Below, piece after piece: positions 1 to 5,672 of a stretch of 13,058 nt of DNA. A program made the translations under genes and the position numbers. The DNA is from Calditrichaceae bacterium. GTDB taxonomy: Bacteria; Calditrichota; Calditrichia; Calditrichales; Calditrichaceae. Each line of letters begins with the position of its first letter. Within the stretch, counting starts at the first letter, position 1. The notes beneath the pieces are model-generated. The model was given only the letters and a program-made list of their open reading frames with translations, was not told the origin of the DNA and searched no databases. Where the stretch lies: NCBI GenBank assembly GCA_024763405.1, contig JANTFQ010000032.1, positions 1-13,058 on the forward strand, written 5' to 3'.

Positions 1-17
1 GCAAATAACTTCTTCAT
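1..17 (-). CDS. 5' end of a gene running off the window (partial)
   Basis: An ATG on the minus strand (17-15) is followed by codons for M-K-K-L-F before the window ends. A clear Shine-Dalgarno AAGGAG (complement of 23-28) sits 5 nt upstream. A start of M-K-K-L-F is typical of an exported protein's signal peptide. It lies 107 nt downstream of the lipoprotein cytochrome on the same strand, so it may belong to the same transcript. The product cannot be told from five codons. Confidence 0.6.
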
Positions 18-22
18 AATAA

Positions 23-28
23 CTCCTT
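23..28 (-). promoter_or_regulatory. Ribosome binding site of the partial left-edge gene
   Basis: AAGGAG on the minus strand, 5 nt before the ATG at 17-15. It is the main support that a real gene starts at the left edge. Confidence 0.6.
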
Positions 29-124
29 AATAGATTAGTAAAACATTTAGTTAGATTAATTATTTGTTCACAGTTTTCAGAGTACAAACATGTACGTCTT
101 TCTTCCTCTTAAAACCCATCGTGT

Positions 125-1546
125 TTACTTCCAGCCGTCTGGTAAGGCATCGTCCACAAAAACCGACTCATTTGCATTTACTTCATCCGGCCATTCGGCA
201 TTTACAGAATCACGAAACAGGAAATATTTTTTGTTTTCCGGATTTCCAAAACCTTGTTTTGTATGACAACTTTCCCAACAAAATTTTCCACCGGATGTAT
301 CGGTACGCGCCGTAAACCGTCGGATGGAATGCGAAGAGGTGTATTTCCAGGTTGGATAGTCATCATAGCCGGGCAGTACGGCCGAAGCAGGACCCCAGTT
401 TTCATAACTTTTCGGATCCACCGGCACGTGGCGCAGAGCGGCAAATTTAAAACGCAGCCTTCCCTCATCCGTTTTTATAGGATTCAAACCGATTTTAAAA
501 TCTTCAACCGGATTATTGTTCTGATAATTGGGATCGGTTTTCCACTCGTCTTTTACATGGCAGGAGGTACAATTGTTAAATTCCTGCGAATGACAAACAA
601 AACAGGAGAGATCGTCAAAATGCTTACGGTGATACGCATTGGCTTCACTCAGGGTATCACCGGCCGCATGACAGCCGGATTCTTCACAGGAAGGCAGATG
701 TTCATAATGATAGCGATCCGTATTTTCCGCGGCAGAAGCATGCATTTCCACTTTACCATGGCAATCGGTACAGGTAAATAAATCGGAGTGCACATCTTTC
801 TGGCGAGGCGGATAGTTTTCGTAATCGCCCAAAAAGTCATGCGCCAGGCGGGAACCGTGACAGGCCATACAATTATTGGCGGGATCCGGTGTCTGGATAA
901 AGCGATGTGAATTTACCAACCCTCTTCCGGCGCTATTGGGGATGGACACATGACAATCGCCGCAGGTCGCATGGCAGTTTGTGCATTCGCCATTAAAACC
1001 GTCCTGCGTGGACTGCGGACATTGAGCAAATTGTTCCACACCGGAACGCAGGGCAACCATGCGTCGTTCACCCCACAACTGCTGGTGCAGACTGTTTTTA
1101 AAACTTCCGGAGGTTGATTCGTGGCAACCCGCCGCAGAACAACTATTTTTCCCCGTGGCATCATACGCGGAGGGATCTTTAATTAACCCCGTATGCGCTT
1201 CTTCCATATTGTTCGGCTTGGTTTTATCACCCCCGTGGCAGGAAACGCAGCTCATATTGGCCATGTGGTAATCCAACTGGGCAACCTCTGTTTTTCTGCC
1301 TAAATTAATATATACTTTTTGCCATGGCTCCAACGGAGCGACCGCGCCGCCTCAGCCACCGCCTGCGCCTTCCCCGCCAACCTCAGCCGGGGCCAGCACC
1401 TTTAAACGGCTTTCATTGGTATGGCAGTAAACACAGCCATCGTCCCCGCTGTAGACATTTTTACCGGAATCATCGCTTTCCAGAAACTGGGTGCAGGCAA
1501 TAAAGCCAAACAATAAAAGAAAGCTTGCATATTTTAGAGGATTCAT
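125..1546 (-). CDS. Multihaem (11 motifs) lipoprotein cytochrome c, interrupted by an in-frame TGA
   Basis: Likely an exported electron-transfer cytochrome. The frame starts at the ATG at 1546 (AGGA-type ribosome site just upstream) with a lipoprotein signal: M-N-P-L-K-Y, a hydrophobic stretch, then lipobox F-I-A-C with Cys18. Haem motif CVYCH lies at residues 38-42, followed by a Gly/Ala-rich linker in which codon 65 is TGA (1354-1352). Beyond the TGA the same frame stays open for more than 400 codons to TAA at 125. It adds CVSCH, CSAAGCH, CTNCH, CGDCH, CMACH, CTDCH, CEESGCH, CFVCH, CTSCH and CWESCH. That makes eight CXXCH, two CX4CH and one CX3CH. The downstream part alone could only start at a TTG (1333) with no ribosome site and no signal peptide, so it would not be exported or loaded with haem. 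Either the TGA is read through, or the gene is a nonsense pseudogene, or the base is a sequence error. I do not recognise a named family. The C-terminal ~90 residues hold only the CX3CH motif. Confidence 0.8.
1352..1354 (-). other. In-frame TGA codon inside the multihaem cytochrome
   Basis: The codon context on the coding strand is GGT GGC TGA GGC GGC GCG, inside a Gly/Ala linker. One base change (GGA to TGA) would explain it. A 5-bp hairpin (arms GCTCC and GGAGC, loop GTT) follows at 1339-1327, starting 13 nt after the TGA. The first loop base is G. This loosely fits the published bacterial SECIS pattern for selenocysteine insertion, but a five-pair stem is weak and selenocysteine in a glycine linker makes little chemical sense. 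Confidence 0.75.
1352..1546 (-). CDS. N-terminal segment of the lipoprotein cytochrome, as read if TGA is honoured
   Basis: If the TGA at 1354-1352 terminates translation, the product is a 64-residue lipoprotein with one haem motif (CVYCH, residues 38-42) and a C-terminal Gly-rich tail. A stand-alone monohaem lipoprotein of this shape is conceivable. However, the frame continues without interruption into a multihaem body, so I read this as the N-terminus of a longer protein. Confidence 0.45.
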   Translation of the reverse strand: MNPLKYASFLLLFGFIACTQFLESDDSGKNVYSGDDGCVYCHTNESRLKVLAPAEVGGEGAGGG

Positions 1547-1588
1547 ACCTTTTCCTGTATTTGTGAATTTTTTACTTTTGAGCTTATC

Positions 1589-1603
1589 GCAAACTATATG
1601 CCA
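1589..1603 (-). promoter_or_regulatory. Candidate sigma-54 promoter of the lipoprotein cytochrome
   Basis: On the minus strand TGGCATATAGTTTGC matches the -24/-12 consensus TGGCAC-N5-TTGC at all but one position. Exactly 10 nt lie between the invariant GG (1602-1601) and GC (1590-1589). Transcription would start near 1577, about 30 nt before the ATG at 1546. The geometry is seen directly; promoter function is inferred. Confidence 0.6.
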
Positions 1604-1676
1604 AAGATCATTTAGCCCGGAGCCCTTGAATAGCCGTATTCCACACCAATTTAGGTTTATTATAAAAACCTTCGTT

Positions 1677-1792
1677 TGAAACGATATGTTTCGGTTTTGC
1701 ATGAAACAAGAGCCGGAATTCCTATTTAGCACCGTTCCTAAGTGTCGGAACAAATTGTTTCACAACATCCTGGTTGAAACGCATTTTGAAAC
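1677..1792. repeat. Cluster of TGAAAC/GTTTCA elements, candidate activator-binding sites
   Basis: TGAAAC occurs on the plus strand at 1677, 1702, 1775 and 1787, and as its complement GTTTCA at 1757. A one-mismatch copy, GTTTCG, lies at 1688. Two inverted pairs result: 1677-1693 (5-nt spacer) and 1757-1780 (12-nt spacer). The cluster lies roughly 75-215 nt upstream of both sigma-54-type promoters, the distance at which enhancer-binding activators usually bind. The role is inferred. Confidence 0.4.
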
Positions 1793-1889
1793 ACAAAACA
1801 AACAATTGTTAAAAGGAGTTTGTAGCTGATTCGCACGAAAACAAAGGACTTTGCTTTTTTTATATTAAAAAATATTGCGGAATAATCCG

Positions 1890-1904
1890 GGGCACACAAT
1901 TTGC
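1890..1904 (+). promoter_or_regulatory. Candidate sigma-54 promoter of the 2029-9569 operon
   Basis: GGGCACACAATTTGC matches TGGCAC-N5-TTGC with one mismatch (the first base) and the correct 10-nt gap between GG (1891-1892) and GC (1903-1904). The expected start is near 1916, which gives a leader of about 110 nt before the ATG at 2029. Confidence 0.6.
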
Positions 1905-2028
1905 CCAATAAAACAGGGTGAACAAGCATAATAAATCTTTACTTTAGCAATTTATGTTGGTAAATTTCGTCTATTTCAATTTTGAAAATGGTTTTTTTAT
2001 AAAAATATATATCAAAAAGGGAACGTTT

Positions 2029-2499
2029 ATGCGCACACTAAAAGATTTTTTAAAAACGGCAATCCAGGCCGAAAATTGTATTCAAAAGTTGTATGAACAC
2101 GGACGGGATAAAGTGAAAAATCCGGCAACGCGTAAATTTCTGGATTGTCTTGTTAAAGAGGAAAAGCAGCATCAGGAGTTACTGGCTTCAATTTTACAAA
2201 ACAAGATTTACGACCTTAGTCTGGAAGTTCCTAATGACAAAGTGTTTGAACAAGCCGAAGCCGCCTTCGGTGAGGTAGAAGAAAAATGCACGGAAGAATG
2301 GACCGTTGAACAAATTTTAGAAGTTGCGTTGGAACGAAAATATCACGCGCAAAAGCAATATGAATTAATCAGCAAAAACTGTAAAATCCCGGAAATGTGT
2401 GAATTGATTAAACAGATGGCCGCCGAAGAGAAAGAGCATCGCTTTATTATTGAGCGTGAGTATAAAATTGTAACGCACCAGATGGGATATGAATTTTAG
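2029..2499 (+). CDS. Ferritin-like (rubrerythrin-type) diiron domain protein
   Basis: A 156-residue, all-helical protein with the four-helix diiron pattern of the ferritin-like/rubrerythrin superfamily. Candidate iron ligands are E15 on helix 1, EEKQH at 44-48 on helix 2, E102 on helix 3 and EEKEH at 133-137 on helix 4. The last two short E-E-K-x-H motifs are the clearest evidence. It lacks the C-terminal CXXC rubredoxin domain of classical rubrerythrin and has no signal peptide, so it is probably cytoplasmic. The family includes peroxide-reducing and iron-handling proteins; which applies here cannot be told. I chose the ATG at 2029 because AAAAAGGGAA sits just upstream. An earlier in-frame ATG at 1954 has no ribosome site and would add an unlikely 25-residue extension. 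It is the first gene after the sigma-54-type promoter and leads the cytochrome operon, which suggests protection of Fe-S or haem proteins, or iron supply. Confidence 0.8.
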   Translation: MRTLKDFLKTAIQAENCIQKLYEHGRDKVKNPATRKFLDCLVKEEKQHQELLASILQNKIYDLSLEVPNDKVFEQAEAAFGEVEEKCTEEWTVEQILEVALERKYHAQKQYELISKNCKIPEMCELIKQMAAEEKEHRFIIEREYKIVTHQMGYEF

Positions 2500-2524
2500 T
2501 TATATTACTATATATATAATATAA
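2500..2524 (+). repeat. AT-only inverted repeat between the diiron and Fe-S genes
   Basis: Arms TTATATTA (2500-2507) and TAATATAA (2517-2524) flank a 9-nt AT-rich loop just after the TAG stop. The helix would be weak and has no T-tract, so it is not a convincing terminator. It could be a processing site or simply AT-rich spacer. Confidence 0.3.
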
Positions 2525-2530
2525 ATTATA

Positions 2531-2536
2531 AAAGGA
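2531..2536 (+). promoter_or_regulatory. Ribosome binding site deciding the HybA-like start
   Basis: AAAGGA lies 3 nt before the ATG at 2540 and 9 nt before the ATG at 2546. The second spacing is more usual, so 2546 is preferred. Confidence 0.45.
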
Positions 2537-2545
2537 TTAATGATT

Positions 2546-3448
2546 ATGAAGACACAATCCCGCCGTGATTTTTTTAAAACTGCTGGACTGCTGGGTGCCG
2601 GGGTCGCCGGCCTTCAACCGTCCAAGGCCTCGGCTGCTCCCGTGAATATTCTCTCTGATGACAGAATGGGTGTATTAGTAGATACAACCGTGTGTATCGG
2701 CTGCCGCCAGTGTGAAATTGCCTGTAAGGAAGAACACGGACTTCCTGTCGGTTCGTTAGATGATTACGTTGATCGTACTATTATGTCTGAAATGCGCAGA
2801 CCGGACACAACCGCATTAACCGTAATTAATGAATATGAAAATGCAAATAATCCGGGAACCGCATCGGATGTGAAGGTACAATGCATGCACTGTGATCATC
2901 CGGCCTGTGTTTCCGCCTGTATTGTAGGAGCGTTTTCCAAACAGGAAAATGGAGCCGTCATCTGGGATGAAAGCCGCTGCATTGGCTGCCGCTACTGCAT
3001 GATCGCCTGCCCCTTTCAGGTACCGGCTTTTGAATTTGACAAAGCGCTTCAACCGCGTATTATGAAATGTGATTTATGTTATGAAACCCGTACTTCCAAA
3101 GGACTGCAAACGGCTTGCGTGGAGGCCTGTCCGGTACAAGCTTTAACCTTTGGCAAACGCTATGATTTACTGAAGCTGGCACATAAAAAAATCGCCGGCA
3201 AACCGGATGAATATCTCGATCATATTTACGGAGAAAAAGAAGTCGGTGGCACTTCCTGGCTTTATCTTTCTGCCGTAGAGTTTAATGTACTTGATTTCCC
3301 CCAACTTTCAGACAAGCCTGCACCCGGAGCAACCGAGCCGCTGCAGCATGCCATTTTTAAATATTTTATCCCTCCCGTCTCTCTTTATGCCTTATTAGGC
3401 GGTATTATGTGGTTAGGTAAAAATAAAGATGAAGAAGAGGAGGCATAA
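2546..3448 (+). CDS. HybA-like Tat-exported ferredoxin with four [4Fe-4S] clusters and a C-terminal membrane anchor
   Basis: The Fe-S electron-transfer subunit of a membrane quinone oxidoreductase module. From the ATG at 2546 it has a twin-arginine signal (Q-S-R-R-D-F-F-K, then a Gly/Ala-rich stretch and A-S-A-A), so it is exported folded. Sixteen cysteines form four groups. Counting from the first ATG (2540), they are CIGCRQCEIAC at 52-62, C115-C127, CIGCRYCMIAC at 147-157, and C177/C180 with C193/C197. This is the HybA/NrfC/DmsB-like pattern, expected to hold four cubane clusters as a wire. A hydrophobic helix at 273-293 near the C-terminus, followed by an acidic tail, is typical of HybA and anchors the protein on the periplasmic face. 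The TAA stop overlaps the ATG of the next gene by one base, so the two are translationally coupled. The partner is the HybB-like protein. No hydrogenase or molybdoenzyme catalytic subunit is present in the window, so electrons probably pass to or from the 11-haem cytochrome downstream. Confidence 0.88.
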   Translation: MKTQSRRDFFKTAGLLGAGVAGLQPSKASAAPVNILSDDRMGVLVDTTVCIGCRQCEIACKEEHGLPVGSLDDYVDRTIMSEMRRPDTTALTVINEYENANNPGTASDVKVQCMHCDHPACVSACIVGAFSKQENGAVIWDESRCIGCRYCMIACPFQVPAFEFDKALQPRIMKCDLCYETRTSKGLQTACVEACPVQALTFGKRYDLLKLAHKKIAGKPDEYLDHIYGEKEVGGTSWLYLSAVEFNVLDFPQLSDKPAPGATEPLQHAIFKYFIPPVSLYALLGGIMWLGKNKDEEEEA

Positions 3449-4695
3449 TGGAAGAATATCTAAAACCACAACCGGTAAAAAAGCCATTTTTTACACCGAC
3501 CGTAATTTTTATTACAATTTTATTAATCAATGGTCTTATATGGGCCTTCTTGCGTTTTGTCTTTGGAATTGGTTTTGTTTCCAACCTGGACAATCAGCAC
3601 CCCTGGGGTATTTGGATCGGTATTGATGTAGCTGCCGGAGTTGCTTTAGCGGCCGGAGGTTTTACCACCTCTGCCCTGGTGCATATTTTTCATAAAGAAG
3701 ATTTTCATTTAATTGTCCGGCCGGCCAACATGACCGCGATGATTGGCTATACATTTGTTGCCCTAGGAGTACTAATGGATTTAGGACGCTGGTATTTTGG
3801 CTGGCACCTGGCCTATATGTGGAATGGCACTTCCGTGCTGTTTGAGGTCGGTATCTGTGTTCTAACATATGTAACAACCTTGTATATAGAAAATATCCCG
3901 CTTTTAACCGAGCGCTTTATTGGGTTAGTAAATTTACCTGGACTACTTGGAAAACTCAATCGTGCCATCGATAAATTCTTACGTATATTAGACACCGTAG
4001 CAGGTAAGATTATGTTTTTCTTTATCATTTTGGGGGTAGTTCTTTCCTGTCTCCATCAGTCTTCTTTGGGAACCCTGATGATGTTAGCCGGACCAAAAAT
4101 TCACCCCTTATGGCAGACACCTATTTCACCACTGCTTTTTTTCTTTTCTGCAATTTCCGTTGGCTTCCCAATGGTTATTATGGAATCTTTAATTGCTTCC
4201 AAATCTTTTGGTTTAAAACCGGAAATGGATATTTTATCAAAATTAGGCCGTTATGTTGGGCCACTTTTAGGAATTTATCTGGCCTTTAAAATTGGGGATA
4301 TGGCAATCCGCGGCACATTTGTTTACCTTACGGAGTTCAGCCTGGAAAGTGTCATGTGGATTATCGAAGTAGTATTCGGTGTAATTCTCCCTATGCGTAT
4401 GTTTTTGTGGGATAAGGTTCTACATTCCCGGCCACTTCTTTTAACGGCATCCTTTTTAGCAATATTCGGTGTTCTTATGTTTCGGGTTAATGTCTTTTTA
4501 ATTGCCTACACACCAACGTATTCATTTAAATCGTATCTCCCGTCCATTGGTGAAATTTCGATTACACTTGGATTTATCTCTTTAGAAATATTAATATATC
4601 GGCTTTTGGCACTTAATTTTCCTGTTATCGCCCAGCCAATTCGATCCTATCTGCCTAAAACAAAATACACGATTCGGGGAGGATTGATCAAATGA
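3448..4695 (+). CDS. HybB/NrfD-family quinone-interacting integral membrane protein
   Basis: A 415-residue, very hydrophobic protein with about ten predicted transmembrane helices (roughly 18-40, 55-80, 98-118, 128-148, 186-203, 225-248, 265-285, 300-320, 330-352 and 368-390). The segment H-P-W-G-I-W-I-G-I-D at 51-60, followed by a Gly/Ala-rich helix, is the hallmark I associate with HybB-like members of the NrfD/PsrC family. These exchange electrons between the menaquinone/ubiquinone pool and a periplasmic Fe-S partner. The partner here is the HybA-like protein just upstream (1-base overlap). The next gene overlaps by 4 bases (ATGA), so the three are one coupled unit. The trio resembles Hmc/Cbc-type quinone-cytochrome complexes in gene content. 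Direction of electron flow is not determined by sequence. Exact helix boundaries are approximate. Confidence 0.88.
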   Translation: MEEYLKPQPVKKPFFTPTVIFITILLINGLIWAFLRFVFGIGFVSNLDNQHPWGIWIGIDVAAGVALAAGGFTTSALVHIFHKEDFHLIVRPANMTAMIGYTFVALGVLMDLGRWYFGWHLAYMWNGTSVLFEVGICVLTYVTTLYIENIPLLTERFIGLVNLPGLLGKLNRAIDKFLRILDTVAGKIMFFFIILGVVLSCLHQSSLGTLMMLAGPKIHPLWQTPISPLLFFFSAISVGFPMVIMESLIASKSFGLKPEMDILSKLGRYVGPLLGIYLAFKIGDMAIRGTFVYLTEFSLESVMWIIEVVFGVILPMRMFLWDKVLHSRPLLLTASFLAIFGVLMFRVNVFLIAYTPTYSFKSYLPSIGEISITLGFISLEILIYRLLALNFPVIAQPIRSYLPKTKYTIRGGLIK

Positions 4696-5660
4696 AGTAT
4701 TTTAACCTATTCCTTTATTCTCTTTTACTATTCTTCTCGAGTTTATTCGTACAAAATGCATCCGCGCAATTTCATTGGGATCAACCATTAAATTGCAGCG
4801 AATGTCATAGCTGCGATAAACCGACCCATCAGAACCCATGCCTTAAAATTGTTCCGGATTTTAGACGGGCTGTCACAACTAAAAAACATAACCTGTCTGA
4901 AGCGCCAAAAGAAGTTATTATCAATGCTTTAACAGATAAATTTTACCCTACACATTTTGATCACATAGCCCATGCTGAGATGGCCCAAATGGGAGGTGGG
5001 TGTGAATCTTGTCATCACCATAATCCGGAAGGTAAAATAGTAGCCTGTTCCCAATGTCACCAGCCCGGAGCAGCCTCACCGGAATCCAACAAGCCGTCCC
5101 TTAAAGCGGCTTTGCACCAAAAATGTATCGGTTGCCATAAGACATGGGAAAAATCCTGGAAAAAAGAAACAGATTGCACCAGTTGTCATATTCCAAAGCC
5201 AGGAACATCTGTTTCTGCAAAAAAAATAAAAGCCGACAGCAAAATAACCACTCCTAATACCCTGCTCTTTCATCCCGATTATGAAGAAGGACCATTAGTC
5301 ACTTTTCATCACGGAGATCACAGTGGCAAATATGGCCTTGCCTGTGAATCTTGCCATAAAGATCAAAGCTGTCAAAGTTGCCATGGAGAACATGAAAAAG
5401 CCGAAGTAGATCATGATAATTGTGTTTCCTGCCACGACACGGACAATGAAGAAAATTGCCAAAAATGTCACGGTGAAAAAGAAAAACCAGCATTTAATCA
5501 TTCCGGGAAAGGATTTGTCCTGAATGAAACACATAAGCAATTTACCTGTGATGTTTGTCATACAAAGGGAAATTTCAAATCAAAACCGTCCTGTGATAAT
5601 TGCCATGACGGCTATCGCTATCCGAAGCAAACTCCTGGAAAACGGGTTCGTATTAAATAG
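4692..5660 (+). CDS. Periplasmic 11-haem cytochrome c
   Basis: A 322-residue cytochrome with a Sec signal peptide (M-K-Y-F, hydrophobic core, cut after A-S-A near 25). Eleven CXXCH motifs follow: 35-39, 104-108, 119-123, 145-149, 162-166, 218-222, 227-231, 244-248, 256-260, 286-290 and 301-305. Many isolated histidines between them (for example H-H-H at 108-110 and F-H-H at 205-207) could be distal ligands, suggesting mostly bis-His low-potential haems as in cytochrome c3/c7-type wires. The N-terminal segment C-S-E-C-H-S-C then D-K-P-T-H-Q-N-P-C has two extra cysteines (41 and 50) that are not in a haem motif. They may form a disulfide or bind metal. The gene overlaps the HybB-like gene by 4 bases, so it is most likely the periplasmic electron partner of that complex. 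It has no lipobox, so it is probably soluble. No precise family name is claimed. Confidence 0.88.
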   Translation: MKYFNLFLYSLLLFFSSLFVQNASAQFHWDQPLNCSECHSCDKPTHQNPCLKIVPDFRRAVTTKKHNLSEAPKEVIINALTDKFYPTHFDHIAHAEMAQMGGGCESCHHHNPEGKIVACSQCHQPGAASPESNKPSLKAALHQKCIGCHKTWEKSWKKETDCTSCHIPKPGTSVSAKKIKADSKITTPNTLLFHPDYEEGPLVTFHHGDHSGKYGLACESCHKDQSCQSCHGEHEKAEVDHDNCVSCHDTDNEENCQKCHGEKEKPAFNHSGKGFVLNETHKQFTCDVCHTKGNFKSKPSCDNCHDGYRYPKQTPGKRVRIK

Positions 5661-5672
5661 GCAGAAAATATT

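Larger units (their letters stand above)
1547..2028. promoter_or_regulatory. Divergent intergenic control region (482 nt)
   Basis: No gene is supported here. The region separates the minus-strand lipoprotein cytochrome from the plus-strand electron-transfer operon. It contains two outward-facing sigma-54-type promoter candidates (1603-1589 minus, 1890-1904 plus), a cluster of TGAAAC hexamers between them (1677-1792), and a 10-base palindrome AACAATTGTT at 1801-1810. The remainder is AT-rich. Confidence 0.6.

Noticed and set aside
254..781. 175-codon open frame on the plus strand opposite the lipoprotein cytochrome
   Set aside because: It lies wholly antisense to a frame with clear haem motifs, has no ribosome site and no recognisable domain.
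125..1333. Independent gene starting at TTG 1333
   Set aside because: It has no ribosome site and no signal peptide, although a multihaem cytochrome must be exported. The frame is continuous with the lipoprotein start apart from the TGA.
1327..1339. Firm call of a SECIS element and selenocysteine at the in-frame TGA
   Set aside because: The hairpin has only five base pairs and a three-base loop, and the residue sits in a glycine linker. A nonsense mutation or sequence error is simpler.
1738..1929. 63-codon minus-strand frame in the divergent control region
   Set aside because: It overlaps the sigma-54-type promoter and the TGAAAC cluster, has no ribosome site, and its composition looks like translated AT-rich spacer.
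1954..2028. Upstream start (ATG 1954) for the ferritin-like gene
   Set aside because: There is no Shine-Dalgarno before it and the added 25 residues do not fit the helix-first family layout. The ATG at 2029 has AAAAAGGGAA upstream.
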